Shown here: positions 32,900-45,568 of the stretch, piece after piece
Layout of the letters: each line of letters starts with the position of its first letter
How positions within the stretch are numbered: position 1 is the stretch's first letter
Assembly: GCF_027595985.1 (NCBI RefSeq)
Contig: NC_073304.1
Location: 221,750,500 to 221,814,499, forward strand
Direction of reading: 5' to 3'
Origin: Sorex araneus
Lineage: Eukaryota > Chordata > Mammalia > Eulipotyphla > Soricidae
Length of the DNA stretch: 64,000 nt
Made by a program: the position numbers and the translations under genes
Notes under the pieces: generated by a model
Databases searched by the model: none
The model's input: the letters and a program-made list of their open reading frames with translations, nothing else
Told to the model about the DNA's origin: nothing

Positions 32900-33345
32900 T
32901 TGCTGTGCACCTGTTTTCCCTCCGGATTTAAGGAATGCAGAGCCAGCGAACTGAGGGGTTGGTGAGTTTGAAAGCGAAGACTTGCTTCCTACAGAACCCT
33001 CACCCACGCGCCCTTCAAGGACTCCAGGGCTCTCATTTGTGGGTGGACATTCTGCAGATCTCATTTTCAGGAATGTAAGTCCTTTGGGTTGGTCGTGTAG
33101 ATCAGCTGGCAGTGAGCTGGAATAGGTCTGGAGGGGTCAGAATCGCCACACTTGTATCTACTCTCTGCCTCCTTCTGGCCGCCCCCTACCCCACCCCTGC
33201 CAGGGGAAATGCCAGCTGGTTCCATTCACAAAAGAATGACCTCAGGAGCGTCTGACTCAGACCAGCGCAGACAGACTCAAGAGGAGTCTGTTCCTCGGGG
33301 TTCTCTTTCACAGCTGCCTCGCCGGGCAATGCACTGGGAGGCCGT
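32900..33345. other. Unique DNA
   Basis: No feature recognised. Confidence 0.3.
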
Positions 33346-33354
33346 GTAGCACTG

Positions 33355-33597
33355 TAGCACTGTCGTTCCATTGTTCTTCCATTTGCCTGAGCAGGCACCA
33401 GTAATGTCTCCATTGTGAGACTTGTTGTTACTGGTTTTGGCATATTGAATACGCCACGGGTAGCTTGCCAGGTTCTGCCGTGTGGGCGGGATACTCTTGG
33501 TAGTTTGCCGGGCTCTCCGAGAGGGATGGAGGAATCGAACCCGGGTTGGCCTCATGCAAGGCAAACGCCCTACCCGCTATGCTATTGCTCCAGTCCT
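33355..33597 (-). mobile_element. SINE family B
   Basis: Duplication ACTGGGAGGCCGTGT (one base different) on both sides; tail here is TAGCACTGTAGCACTGTCG. Confidence 0.92.
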
Positions 33598-33659
33598 TAC
33601 TGGGAGGCCATGTCCAGGCTAATTTTTTTTGGGGGGGGAGGGGGGAGTTGGCCCCAAGG

Positions 33660-33845
33660 CTAGTTTTGTTTTATTTTTTAAAACTTTTTCATTAATTGAA
33701 GTTCTGTGATTTACAACACTGTTAATGATGACTTTCCATGTACATAATTCCATCATCACATCCACCCCCAGTGTACCACTTCCCTCCCCCAAGGACCCCA
33801 ACGCCCTTCCCTTTCAATCCTACCCCCCACCATCAACTCAGGTTT
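33660..33845 (-). mobile_element. L1-type 3' end, antisense (tentative)
   Basis: Starts with a T/A-rich run, then TTCATTAATTGAAGTTCTGT and pyrimidine-rich CCCCCAAGGACCCC blocks, the antisense form of a G-rich LINE 3' UTR. Confidence 0.5.
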
Positions 33846-33854
33846 TTCTGTTTA

Positions 33855-34035
33855 TTTTTGGGGGGGGCGGGTCACACCCAGTAATGTTCAGAGGCTACCC
33901 CTGGCTCTGCACTCAGGAATTACTCCTGGCGGTGCTCGGGGGACCGTAGGGGATGCCAGGGATCGAACCCAGGTCAGCCACGTGACCCAAAAAAAAGGAA
34001 AACATCCTACCTGCCATACTATCGCTCCGATCCCT
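33855..34035 (-). mobile_element. SINE family A, rearranged head
   Basis: ACGTGACCCAAAAAAAAGG is inserted near the head, like the copy at 32718. Confidence 0.82.
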
Positions 34036-34205
34036 CAGCTATTTCTAAAAATCTTGAAATATGCTAAGGGGCAGGGAAGTATCAGTAAAACCACTACTCA
34101 CTTCTAAGAAATCCACATTCAGTCAGAGGTCCGTTGTGAACTGGAACTTGAGAGCCACAGCCTTGTAAAGCTTTCTGCTCCAGTTTTGCTCTGTTTTTGT
34201 TGTTG

Positions 34206-34384
34206 CTGTTTGTCTTTTTTGCTTTTTGGGTCACACCCACCAATGGTCAGAGGCTGTTCCTGGCTCTGCACTCAGGAATCACTCCTGATGGTTCTTGGGG
34301 GACCATATGGGATGTCGGGGATAGAACCTGGGTCAGTTGCATGCAAGGGAAACGCCCTCCCCGCTGTACTATCGCTCCGGGCCG
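34206..34384 (-). mobile_element. SINE family A
   Basis: GATTTTTGCTCTG-type sequence recurs at the edges. Confidence 0.88.
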
Positions 34385-34479
34385 ATTTTTGCTCTGTTGG
34401 GAGTTCTTTATTTTTGATGTTTAGACTTGCCAGGATCTGTGCACGTGGGATACCAGGGATTTGAACTCATGACTATAAC

Positions 34480-34640
34480 TTTGGGGCTGAAGACATAGGA
34501 GGCAAGGCACGTGCCTCACCCACAGCCACGCGACTAGATCCCTGCCATCACATATGGCCCCTGGCCATTGCCGGGGTCACTCCTGAACACAGAGCCAGAA
34601 ATAGTCCCAGAGCACCACCGGTGTGGCTACCCTAAGAGAC
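34480..34640 (+). mobile_element. SINE family A, old
   Basis: Head diverged. Confidence 0.68.
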
Positions 34641-34980
34641 CTGAAGCTTGCAAAGCGGGCTCTCGAAGTCTCTGTGAAGTCCAGAGTCCACTTCTGAGAT
34701 GACTGTGACCTGCTGCCACCTGCACCCTGGCCCCTGCAACCCTGCCCCTTCAGTGTCCCAGAGCCCTTTCAGATCGTGTCACCCAGCACCCGCCTTGCTT
34801 AGAGACCTTCGCGTTTCTCACTGAGCTTGGGGTCAGCGTCATGGTTCTAACTGCACAGGAGTCTGTGGTGTGGCTCGTGCTGCCTTCCCAGCCTCGCCTC
34901 AGTTTTCCCTTCACGTGCTGACCCGCTCTCTACTTTCAATCTCTTTGACCTAAAATGATCCCCTTGCCCAGAACTGTTTC
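34640..34980. other. Unique DNA
   Basis: No feature recognised. Confidence 0.3.
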
Positions 34981-34982
34981 CG

Positions 34983-35170
34983 GGGCCTGGAGAGGTAGTA
35001 CAGCGGGTAGCACTTACTTCCTTGCACACTAGTCTGACCCAGGTTTGATCCCCAACCACTCGCTGGAGTACCCCCGAGTCACGCCAGCCAGGAATGATCC
35101 CTGAACACAGATCCAGGAGTAAGCCCTGAGCCCTGCCAGAGTGGCCCCCAAAATCCAGAGAAAAAAAATT
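34983..35170 (+). mobile_element. SINE family A, old
   Basis: Complete. Confidence 0.75.
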
Positions 35171-35171
35171 T

Positions 35172-35342
35172 TTTTTTCTTTTTTGGGTCACATCTGGAGA
35201 TGCTCAGGGATTAAGTCCTGTCTCTGCACTCAGGAATCACTCCTGGTGGTGCTCGGGGGACAATATGAAATGCCGGAGATCAAACCCAGGTCAGTCACAT
35301 GCAAGGCAAATGCCCTACCCGCTGTACTATCACTCCAGCCCC
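35172..35342 (-). mobile_element. SINE family A
   Basis: Tail-to-tail with the previous copy (inverted pair). Confidence 0.88.
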
Positions 35343-35375
35343 AACCCAGATAAAATTTTAAAAATAATAAAGTTC

Positions 35376-35543
35376 AGGGCTGGAGCGATAGCACAGTGAG
35401 TAGAGTGTTTGCCTTGCACGCGGCTGACCCGGGTTTGATTCCCAGCATCGCATATAGTCTCCTGAGCACCGCCAGGGGTAAATCCTGAGTGCAGAGCCAG
35501 GAGTAACCCCTGTGCATCGCTGGGTGTGACCCAAAAAAGCAAA

Positions 35544-35574
<31 letters not shown>

Positions 35575-35580
35575 AATTAA
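35376..35580 (+). mobile_element. SINE family A with (TAA)n tail
   Basis: A-tail turned into an AATAAT microsatellite at 35546-35575. Confidence 0.9.
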
Positions 35581-35599
35581 AAAAATAAAGTTCTATACC

Positions 35600-35660
35600 A
35601 GAGTGGGGATGTGGCTCAGTTTGAGAACACATGCTTTGCCTGTGTGAGACCATCACAAAA
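35600..35660 (+). mobile_element. Old tRNA-like remnant
   Basis: GGGGATGTGGCTCAGTTTGAG head only. Confidence 0.4.
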
Positions 35661-35804
35661 CTAACAAATATATACAGAGAAAAGGCTTTGGATAAGCTAT
35701 GATAAAAATCGCAGGAAACAAAACCAAATTCTGATAAGACTAAAGGGAAACTGGTGACACTCAAACAATCAGAATCAGGCCTCACAGTTATCAGCTGAAT
35801 CTTC

Positions 35805-35945
35805 TGGGGGCTGGAGAGGGTAGGGCGTTTGCCTGCATATGGCCGACCCAGATTCGATCCCCAGTATCCCATATACCTCCTGGCCACCGCCAGGAATAAT
35901 TCCTGACTGTGCAGTCAGGATTAACACTTGTACAGTCAGGAGCAA
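35805..35945 (+). mobile_element. SINE family A, old
   Basis: Shortened head. Confidence 0.75.
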
Positions 35946-35967
35946 AACAAAATAGGGAATGAATCTT

Positions 35968-36250
35968 CTTTTTTTGCTTGCTTGGTTTTGGGTCACACTT
36001 GGCGATGCTCAGGGGTTACTCCTGGCTCTGCACTCAGGAATTACTCCTGGCGGTGCTCAGGGCACTATGTAGGATGTCAGGGATCGAACCAAAGTCAACT
36101 GCATGCAAGGCAGACTCCCTACACACTGTACTGTTGTTCCGGCCCCCAAGGTGCTTACCTTGCAAACAACCCACCCTGGTTCAGATCTTTGTCACCCCAG
36201 ATGGTCCCCCGGGATCAGAAGTGAGCTCTGAGCCTGGGTGTGACCTCCCC
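35968..36250 (-). mobile_element. SINE family A and an old opposite fragment
   Basis: Antisense copy 35968-36147; sense fragment 36148-36250. Confidence 0.8.
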
Positions 36251-36477
36251 AGGCCCTCCGAAAGAATACGTGCCCTCTGACCTAGATGAGTCTGGGAGGT
36301 GCACAAGGCTTGTTTGAGGGAAAACTGTTCCTACCGGTTAGCTGGGTGACTTCAGCAAGTTCCACCACTGTCCCCGCCTCAGTTTCTTCCCATCTGAAAC
36401 ATGGATACTTGCTCACCTTCGTCAGGCACCCACAAAGGGCACCTACTCGTTGCATATGTTATAACATATGAACAATA

Positions 36478-36662
36478 GGGGCTGGAGTGATAGCACTGCG
36501 GGTAGAGCGTTTGCCTTGCACGCGGCGGCCGACCCGGGTTCGAATCCCAGTATCCCATATGGTGCCCTGAGCACCGCCAGGAGTAATTCCTGAGTGTAGA
36601 ACCAGGAGTGACCTCTGTGCATCGCCAGGTGTGACCCAAAATGCAAAAAAATAAAAACAAAA
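36478..36662 (+). mobile_element. SINE family A, young
   Basis: Duplication CATATGAACAATAG on both sides. Confidence 0.95.
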
Positions 36663-36744
36663 ACCATATGAACAATAGCAGATATTTACAATGTGCTTAG
36701 TGTATGTCAGCCAGTTTATGTCAACTGCTTGACATGCATTTTGT

Positions 36745-37018
36745 TTTTATTTTCAGTCACACCCGGTGATGCTCAGGGGTTGCTCTGGCTCTGCACTCAG
36801 CAATTATTCCTGGTGGTGCTCAGGGGACCATATGGGATGCTGGGGATCAAATCCAGGTGCCTCAATGGTGGTCAAAGCTTACCCTTTGCACTGTACTCAG
36901 GGATCACTCCTGGCAAGACTCAGGGGAGACCATACCGGGTGCAGGGCATCAAACCGAGTGTGCCACGTGGAAGGCAAGCACCCTGCCCTCTGCACTCTCT
37001 CTCTAGTCCCTGCAGGTC
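36745..37018 (-). mobile_element. Two SINE family A pieces
   Basis: 36745-36860 and 36885-37018. Confidence 0.75.
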
Positions 37019-37319
37019 TTTGACACTTACTCCTCATAACAACCCTCTGGAAATGTTATTAAGGCTCTTCACAAGTGGCAAATGTGAGCGTTTCACCCAA
37101 GATCCCTGCCGTAAATGAGCTCGGAGCTGGGACTTGAAGGTCAGGACTGTCCCTGCTGTTTTCTGCCACCCCTTACAGCCCCCTCGTTAAAAGGATCCCC
37201 TTGGCACTCTTATGGCCTCTTTTCCGTCTGAAACAGTGCTCAGACAGCGTGCCCGATCTGAACTTCACAACGACCCTAGGAGCTGCATGAGTAGCCCGCC
37301 TGGTGGGACAAGCATGGAG

Positions 37320-37508
37320 CCTGGGAGCCAAAGCAGTAGTAGAGCGAAGTATAGCACTTGCCCTGCACGCGGCTGACCCGGGTTCGATCCTCGGCATCCC
37401 ATAGCGCATCGCCCCCGGCCCCAGCACCGCCAGGAGTGATTCCTGAGTGGAGAGCCAGGAGCAACCCCTTAGCATCGCCGGGTGTGGCCCCCAAACCAAA
37501 CAAAACAG
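37320..37508 (+). mobile_element. SINE family A
   Basis: Complete, CpG-rich. Confidence 0.85.
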
Positions 37509-37731
37509 AATTGAGACTAAGAGGTGGCATGCCCCAGGGTTTGGAGGGGCAAGGGCCGGTGAGGACTGACGCCCAGTACTCCTCCTTCCCGGAGCCCCTG
37601 TGTTTTCTAAATCTCCTCCAGATCCCACGTGAAACGCGCCTGCGCTTCCCCCCTCTTCCTGCAGGGACCTCCAGATGGAGCAGGTTAAGCTGGAGTCAGC
37701 CGGCGCCCGCTGTGGGCACAGTTGCCCAGGA

Positions 37732-37750
37732 GCAGCAGCAGGGGGCGCTG
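37732..37750 (+). promoter_or_regulatory. Candidate CTCF site
   Basis: GCAGCAGGGGGCGCTG matches the core CTCF motif at nearly every position (first C replaced by G). It lies in SINE-free GC-rich DNA. Confidence 0.5.
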
Positions 37751-37817
37751 CAGGCCCGCGCAGGGAGGCCGGCTGCGAGCCGCCCGGGCTTCCCTGCAGC
37801 TCTTTGTTTGACGGGTT

Positions 37818-37980
37818 GGTTGGTTTGTGGGTGCTCAGGGCTTACTCCTGACTCTGCGCCCAGGGATCACACCTGGCAGGGCTCGGGGACCCCTCCGGGG
37901 TGCCGCCGGGGCGCAAACTCAGGTCGGCTGCGTGCAAGGCGAGCGCCCTCCCCGCTGCACGATTGCTCCAGGCCCAGGAA
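37818..37980 (-). mobile_element. SINE family A, old GC-rich
   Basis: GGGTGCTCAGGGCTTACTCC to CGATTGCTCCAGGCCC. Confidence 0.78.
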
Positions 37981-38021
37981 AAAACGTTTTGCACATAAAC
38001 CAGTTTAAAAAGGAAGCAAGT

Positions 38022-38162
38022 CGGGGCAGGAATGACACTACAGCCCGGAGGGCGCGTGCCTTGCACGCGGCAGACCCGGGTTGGACCCCTGGCATCCCAC
38101 AAGATCATCCCCGAGCCCTGCCAGGAGTGATTCTTGAGAATCACAGTGTGTGGCCCAAACAT
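38022..38162 (+). mobile_element. SINE family A, shortened
   Basis: Head GGGGCAGGAATGACACTACAG and tail present. Confidence 0.75.
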
Positions 38163-38164
38163 AG

Positions 38165-38650
38165 GGAGTTGGAAATCGTGTTTTCTCTATGGCTTCCACG
38201 AAGTATTACGTTTTATTTAAATCAATGTTGGCTGGGGTGGGGGGGTGGGGTCCCTCCCTAGCAGGGTAGGGGCGGCACCGGGCTGCACGGAACTGTACCT
38301 GGGCGGCCGCACCTGCGGGATTCTCCCCAGCCAGCAGTGCTCAGTGGGTCTGCACCCTGCTGCCCGCCTCCCTCTCCTCGCGGAGAACCCAGGGAACTCT
38401 CTGGTGCTTCAGTGTAGCGGTCAGGGCCAGTTGAGGATAGAGGCAAATATTTTCTCCCTACACCCCAGATGCCACACAGAGATACGCACTGCTGTGTTGC
38501 TTCCACAAACGTGCGCCCTGATCTTTCTCGAGGTTTTCCCAGGTCATTTACCTCATGGGTAAATATCCCTGATGTTCTTCATAATATTTAATCGAGTGAT
38601 TAAGCTTAGAATCAATTTTACCAGCCTCCGATGTTTTTCCTATCTTGTTT
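38165..38650. other. Unique DNA
   Basis: No exon recognised. Confidence 0.3.
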
Positions 38651-38654
38651 TTTC

Positions 38655-38750
38655 GTTTGTTTGGGTTTTGGGTTGGGGACCACCCCTGGCTGTGCTCTGG
38701 GCTTCCTCCTGGCTCTGTCACAGGGAGCACTCCTATCGCTCCAGCCTGGC
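38655..38750 (-). mobile_element. SINE family A, fragment
   Basis: Tail half and a TATCGCTCCAGCC head end, middle deleted. Confidence 0.65.
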
Positions 38751-39087
38751 ACCACGTCTTTCTGGCTCCCTCCTGCCCCTCCTCAGCCCAAAGCCGGACC
38801 GTGCACCCGGCACTGAGGTGGCAGCTGGTCCCTGCTGGTGAGCAGGGTACTGTGGCTCCCTGGGGCAGCTTTCTCGGTCCACAAGGGAACTGGGAGTGCC
38901 ACTATTGTCACCCTCCCTCAGGCACTCCTCTGCCAGCTCTGGCAGCTGCTCCGAACCCCTCCCGTGTCCCCCACAAAAGACACAGCACACGGTGTCCCCA
39001 GAATGACAGTGGAGGGTGGACCTATTTCGGGTTTAAAGAAAAGTGTCCTCTTCACCTTTTCCTGAGGGAAGAAACCTTGGTGATGTT

Positions 39088-39300
<213 letters not shown>

Positions 39301-39734
39301 TTTAGGCCACTGGTCAGTGCAGGGGACACTACTCTCAGCTCTGCACTTAAGAGTCGTTCCTGGGTCCTCAGGAAAGCAGGGGTGCTGGGGATCAAACCAG
39401 GGGACCTTGAGTGCTTGGAGGTTACTGACAGCTCCGTGTCCTGCCTGAAAACACCTTAACCCCTGCACTGTCCAAGGGCTGTGTTTCTAGCTAGACCATT
39501 TGTTCGCTTTGAGTTCTGAGAGGAAATGCGGCCGAGGAGGGAAGGGAAGCAGAAAGGCTCCCTTCCTGTCTCCGAGTCCCGGGCCAGGCTTGTCCCTCGG
39601 GCGGGCCTGTTGGCACTATTGGGAGGAGAGGCCAGCCTGGCAAGGCAGCCGGGGCCTTCTCCAGGGATTTCTTTGGGTGTCTTCTGCAGAGGAATGAGTG
39701 GTACCCAAGTTTGAGTCCTTTCATTTGAGGAGGG

Positions 39735-40062
39735 CCTTGGGTCACAGCTAGAGGTACTCAGAGCTTACTCCTGCTGGAGCCTGGGGCCCATATGAGGTTC
39801 CAGAGATGGAACCTGGCTCGACTGATTGTAAAATAATGCCTCACCCACTGCCCTACCTCTCTGTCCCAAGGTGTAGTTATTTTTGTTTATTTATTGTTTG
39901 TTTGGGGAACAAACCTGGCAGTGCTCTGGGCTTACTCCTGACTGTGCTCAGGGATCACTCCTGGAAACAGTCAAGGAACCATATGCAGTACCAGGACTTA
40001 AACGAAGTGAACTGAGTACAAGGCAAGTCCCTCAATTTCTGGATTATCTCTGTGGACCACAA
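39735..40062 (-). mobile_element. Two old SINE family A copies
   Basis: 39735-39875 and 39895-40060. Confidence 0.65.
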
Positions 40063-40067
40063 GTTTG

Positions 40068-40575
<508 letters not shown>

Positions 40576-40589
40576 TCTTTCTGTTTTCT

Positions 40590-40748
40590 TGTTTGGGGCC
40601 ATATCCTGCTGTGTTCAGGGCTTACTCCTAACTCTGTACCTGGGGAATCACTCCTGCCAGCTCAGGAAACCATATAAGGTACTAGGGGTCATACCCAGTT
40701 TGGCTGCATACAAGACAAGTGCCCTGCCCACTGTACTCTCTGGCCCCC
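40590..40748 (-). mobile_element. SINE family A, old
   Basis: TTGTTTGGGGCCATATCCTG to CTCTCTGGCCCC. Confidence 0.75.
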
Positions 40749-40916
40749 TGAGTGAGTTCTTACTCCAGTCGAAAGCCAGATGACCTTGATCAAGTCCCAG
40801 AATCCTCTCGGCCCAAAAATGGGAATAGCTGCAACATCTTTCACGTGGCCGTTCTGAGCACTGAGAGGAAATGTATGAGTGTGTTTAGAAAAGTCTATTT
40901 TAAAACTGTTATTTAG

Positions 40917-41240
40917 GGCTGGAGCGACGGTACAGCAGGGAAGCTCTTGACTTGCACATGACTGATCTGGTTTGATTCCTGGCACCACATGGGGTCCCTT
41001 TAGCCCCACCAGAAGTGATCCCTGAGCACAGAGCCAGGCGTAAGCTCTGAGCACCATCAAGAGTGGCCCCAAACACCCCCCTAAAAAGCTGTTATTTAGG
41101 GGCTAGAGAGACAGTAGGGGAGAAAGCTATGTCTGCTATGAATCCCCATCTCTGTCACCACACAGGGTCCCCGAGCACCATTGGGATCACTTCTGAGCAC
41201 AGAACTCTGAGCACTATTGAATGCGGCCCAAAACCCCAAC
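40917..41240 (+). mobile_element. Two SINE family A copies
   Basis: 40917-41085 complete; 41098-41238 diverged. Confidence 0.75.
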
Positions 41241-41251
41241 TAATGATAATA

Positions 41252-41416
41252 ATTTTTTTTTTCTTTTTGGGTCACACCTGGCGATGCACAGGGGTCACTC
41301 CTGGCTCTGCACTCAGGAATTACCCCTGGCGGTGCTCAGGGGACCCTATGGGATGCTGGGAATCGAACCCGGGTCAGCCGTGTGCAAGGCAAACGCTGTG
41401 CTATTGCTCCAGCCCC
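41252..41416 (-). mobile_element. SINE family A
   Basis: Small deletion at GCCCTACC; otherwise near consensus. Confidence 0.9.
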
Positions 41417-41419
41417 ATA

Positions 41420-42065
41420 AAAATTTTAAAAAATATATAAGTGCCACATTGTGCGGAGCTGTCCCTCCTCAGTAGACTGTCCAGTGGCTAAGCGGGCGTT
41501 CTTCACCAAAAGGTTTTCTCAGAAACCTCACCCTGCTTCCACCTCCTCGGTCCCGCGGGCCTCCTCACTTTCTTTACTCTTCCCCCCAAATTTATTTTTA
41601 TCTCCCTAAGATTCTGGGCTCACATTCCAAGAAGGCCGCTCGCCCCTCCTGACCCATCTCCGGCGGGGCTCCCCTGTCAGAGAGAAGACCCCCAAAGTCA
41701 CGGCTGACGCTTGACGCTGGGGCTGGGGGGAGCCCGGGCAGCCTGCGGGCACGGAGCTGGAGCTGGGCCCTTGGCAGCGGCATTGTCAGACCGTGACTCA
41801 CCGGCTGCTGTCTGGAAAGCTGAACCTCTCAGCTGGGCCTTCAAAGGCGGCGGCTGCAGGGACGGACGGGCTGGACCCCCGAGCCGGCCTGGAGGCCAGG
41901 TCTGGTGAAAAGCGGAATTGTGCTGCTGTGCTCCTTGACCCCAGGTTGAGAATTCCACAAGGGAAAGGCCTAGAGGGAGCCTGGGGGAGGAGGGCGATGT
42001 CTGTGCTTTCCTGGAGAGAGGCATCACCCAGCCCGCGTGCCTAAGGCACCTCCACTGGCTTCCCA
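41420..42065. other. GC-rich unique DNA
   Basis: No SINE and no coding exon recognised; possible regulatory DNA. Confidence 0.3.
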
Positions 42066-42072
42066 TCTTGTG

Positions 42073-42085
42073 GCACGCACGCGCG

Positions 42086-42117
<32 letters not shown>

Positions 42118-42252
42118 TGCACGTACACACACACACATGCGCGTACACACACACATGCACGTACACACACGCACACATGTACACACGCACGCACATGCAA
42201 GCAAACATGCATGCACGCACACACACAAGCACACGCTCATACACACACACTC
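42073..42252. repeat. Degenerate (CA)n with CGCA units
   Basis: Alternating purine-pyrimidine, ACACAC mixed with ATGCACG blocks. Confidence 0.95.
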
Positions 42253-42591
42253 CTGGCCTCAGGCCTCTCCCAGTCATCCTTTCTGCCCCACCCACCCCCC
42301 CTTCACGGACATCTACTTCTCATACTCCTGCTCATCACCCCAGCCCTGGGCAATATCCCCTCCCCCACCCCATCCCGGCTCCGGGGAGGGTGATGGGGCA
42401 CAGGTGTGTTCTCGGGGAGACCCAGCAGGAGACACCAGGTGAAGGTGGCGGGGTTAAGGCGGGCAGTCCCGAGGGCCCCACAGCCTCAGCCCTGCAGGCT
42501 GTCAGAGCTTTGCAGAGACACTGAGGGTGTGGAGACCCCCAGGGCACTTTCTTCATGACTTTCACATCAGGTCACGTCCTTCCTTTTCTTT

Positions 42592-42772
42592 CTTTTTTTT
42601 TTTTTTTGGTTTTTGGGTCACACCCGGCGATGCACAGGGGTTAGTCCTGGCTCTTCACTCAGGAATTATCCCTGGCAGCGCTCAGGGGACCATATGGGAT
42701 GCTGGGATTAGAACCCGGGTCGGCCGCGTGCAAGGCAAACGCCCTACCCGCTGTGCTATCGCTCCAGCCCCA
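42592..42772 (-). mobile_element. SINE family A, young
   Basis: GTCCTTCCTTTTCTT on both sides. Confidence 0.94.
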
Positions 42773-43084
42773 TGTCCTTCCTTTTCTTCCCTTCGGTGTT
42801 TCGATGTTTACTCAGGGTCACACTCTTTGTCTGGACCCTTGGGCAGTGCCAGGGGTAGAACCCATGGCCTCCTGCAGCCTGGGCCCACCCGAGCCGTCCC
42901 CTGGCACGTGGAAGTGCCTTCCAACCACCACAGGTGCTGGTGTGCCTTTCTGACCCTCTGCTAAGCAAGGCCAGATGGGAGAGGCCCCCACCGGATACAA
43001 GGGTTGAAGTAGGGTGATTTGCCCCTGGGCAAGGGGAAGCTTCCGAGGGCGGGCGGGAGCTGGAGGGCGACTGTGTGGGGTTGA

Positions 43085-43212
43085 GAAAGCTGTAGGCAGG
43101 TAGGGAGCTTGCTTTGAGCACAGCCGACCTGGCTCCCATCCCTGGCGCCACACACGGTCCCCGAGCCAGGAGTAACTCCTGAGCATCACAGGTGTGGCCC
43201 TCCCCAAAAAAA
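43085..43212 (+). mobile_element. SINE family A, partial
   Basis: Starts inside the head at GTAGGCAGGTAGGGAGC. Confidence 0.7.
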
Positions 43213-43429
43213 TCAAAACCAAACCCAAGCTGCAGGCTGGGAGTGAGGCTGCTGGAGCAGGGCACCGTGCCCGCATCGCCCCTCTTGAGACGGGCACTTT
43301 CGGACTTCCAGACTGCTCTGCTGGGACTCGGACGGCGCTCTCTCTGCCTTTGAAGAAGTTCCTGTCTCTCCTGAGCGTGGTATCTCTCGCTCCCTCTCGC
43401 TCCTCCCTACCACTGAACTTCCAAATGAA

Positions 43430-43788
43430 GGGGCTAGAGCAATAGTACAGTGGGTAGAGCATTTGCCTTGCACGCAGCTGACTAGACGGTCCCCCCAGCA
43501 CTGCCAGGAGTGAGGGGCCGGAGCGATAGCACAGCAGGTAGGGCGTTTGCCTTGCACGTGGCCGACCCAGGTTTGATCCCCGGCATCCCATATGGTCCCC
43601 CAAGCACCACCAGAAGTAATTCCTGAGTGCAAAGCCAGGAGTAACCCCTGAGCATCGCTGGGTGTGACCCCAAAAAAAGCAAAAAAAAAAACAAAAACAA
43701 AAACAAAAACACTGCCAGGAGTGAGTGATTCCTGAGTGCAGTCAGGAGTAAGCCCTGAGCTTGTCAGGCATGGCCCAAAAACAGAAAG
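43430..43788 (+). mobile_element. Old SINE family A split by a young one
   Basis: Outer 43430-43514 plus 43713-43788; inner 43515-43712 with duplication CACTGCCAGGAGTGAG. Confidence 0.9.
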
Positions 43789-43880
43789 AAAGGAAGGGAG
43801 GGAGGAAGGAAAGAAGGGAGGAAGGGAGGGAGAGAGAGGGAGAGAGAGGGAGAGAAGGAGAGAGAGAGGGAGAGAGAGAT
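43780..43880. repeat. GA-rich simple repeat
   Basis: GGAAGGGAGG then GAGAGAGGGA units, probably grown from the SINE tail. Confidence 0.92.
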
Positions 43881-44619
43881 GAGACTGGCATTTGGGTTCT
43901 CCAGGCCAGAGGGAGGAAAGTGCAGGGCCTGGGGCCTTTCCCCTCAGATGCCCGGAGCAGACCAGGGGAGCACTCCCCGTTCCCAGGAGCCGGGTCCCTC
44001 GCATGCTAAGACACACCCCATAGTGAGGACTGACTCCTGGGACATTCTGCCCAGCCGCACAGGCATGTGGACACACCGCCACCCCACAGTCGAGCACCCC
44101 ATGAGGGGTGCTACAGGCATGACCCCCATACTCTGAGCGAGGTTTCGGGGAGGGAGTCACGAGCCACTGGGTCAGTACAGATTGGGGCCCCTGAGAGCCA
44201 CTCTGGTGGCTGTTTCCTCTGCAGCCTTGTCACCCCCTAAAGTGGGGGTCTTCCTGGATTCCCAAGCCCCCGCTATAAACCCACCCTTGGTCCAGGCAAC
44301 TGCCCTGCTGGGTGTTCAGAGAAGCTGAACAGACTCGTACGTGGCCCCTGGCCCAGGGTTTTGGGGTGGCACAGGCTCGCTTTCCCTCCCTGCCCAGACC
44401 ACACCAGCCCAGCCTCAGCTGCCCAGAGGCAGGGGAAGGAGCAAGGCCTGAGGCTTTTGTTTCCCGTGAGGGGGAAGTGGCTGCACTCCCAGCTTCTCCC
44501 CCGAAGACACAGGCAGCTCTGGATTTCCTGTTGCTCCCAACGCCGGCCAGATAATTGGAGACAGATTTCGGGGCTTGGGCTGGGAGGTGAAGCCTGAAGT
44601 AGTCGTCGGGCCTGGCCTC

Positions 44620-45265
44620 CTGTGAGTGCGTGTGCATGTGTGTGCAGACAGCACCAGTCTGTCTACATGGTGTGCATGTGTGTGGCACCATGTACCTGTG
44701 TACGCGCGCGTGTGTGTGGCACCAGGTGCCCGTATGCACACGTCTGTTGGTGGCATCGTGTGTATGTGCATGTTTGTATGGCACAGTGTGTTCATGTTTG
44801 TGGTACAGTGTACATGTGTGCTCGTGTGATACCATTTGCACATGTATGTGTCCCCATGTGAATGTGTGTGGCCCCATGATCATGTGTTTATTGTGGTGCT
44901 GCGTGCATGTTTTTGTGTGACTGTGTGCATAAGCATTTGTAATATCATGTATGTATGCACATGGCACCATATGTGTGCATGTGCTGCCATGTAAGCCTAT
45001 GTATATGTGTGGTGCCATGTATGTGTGCATTTGTATGGTACCATATGTGTGTATGGTATGCATATGTGTGCACCATGTCTGTGGGTATCTGTGTGGTACT
45101 ATGTACGTGTGCACATATGTGGCATTATATGTTCATGTGTGTATTGTATACATTGTGTGGTACCATGTGTGCATGCATGTGGCAACATGTGCCTGAACCT
45201 CCGTGCACGTGTGCAGGGCTGTGTGTGAGGTGTGTGTGTGTGTCTGGCCTGTGTGTGTCCCCTTG
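44620..45265. repeat. Degenerate TG minisatellite
   Basis: About 640 bp of TGTGTG interspersed with GGCACCATGT and GGTACCATGT, spaced roughly 30-50 bp, on top of a TG background. Confidence 0.9.
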
Positions 45266-45553
45266 TTTAGTTTTGTTCTTTGTGAGTCCAAGTGCCCCTG
45301 ATGCCTCACTAGCACTTTTATGATCTTCCTGCCCAGGACTTAGTGATCAAATTAAAAAGAAAAACAAAATTTTTAAAAAAAGACAGAAGGCAGAGGCCTC
45401 CAGGGAGAGACCATGAGGGGAGAAGCAGCCAGAGGACACTCAGAAGGAAGAACAGGCTTTTGGGGCGGCTAGGGGAAGGGCGGCTGAATCTTGGGGCAGG
45501 AGAGATCAGACCCCGCTCGGCGGAGCGCGGGGCTCTGCTGTACTTCCTCGGCT

Positions 45554-45568
45554 GGCCAGAGGAGGGCG
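45554..45568 (+). promoter_or_regulatory. Second candidate CTCF site
   Basis: GCCAGAGGAGGGCGCTCC, about two mismatches to the core motif. Confidence 0.35.

Noticed and set aside
43213-44160. Minus-strand frame of 315 codons
   Set aside because: It reads through two nested SINEs and a GA repeat.
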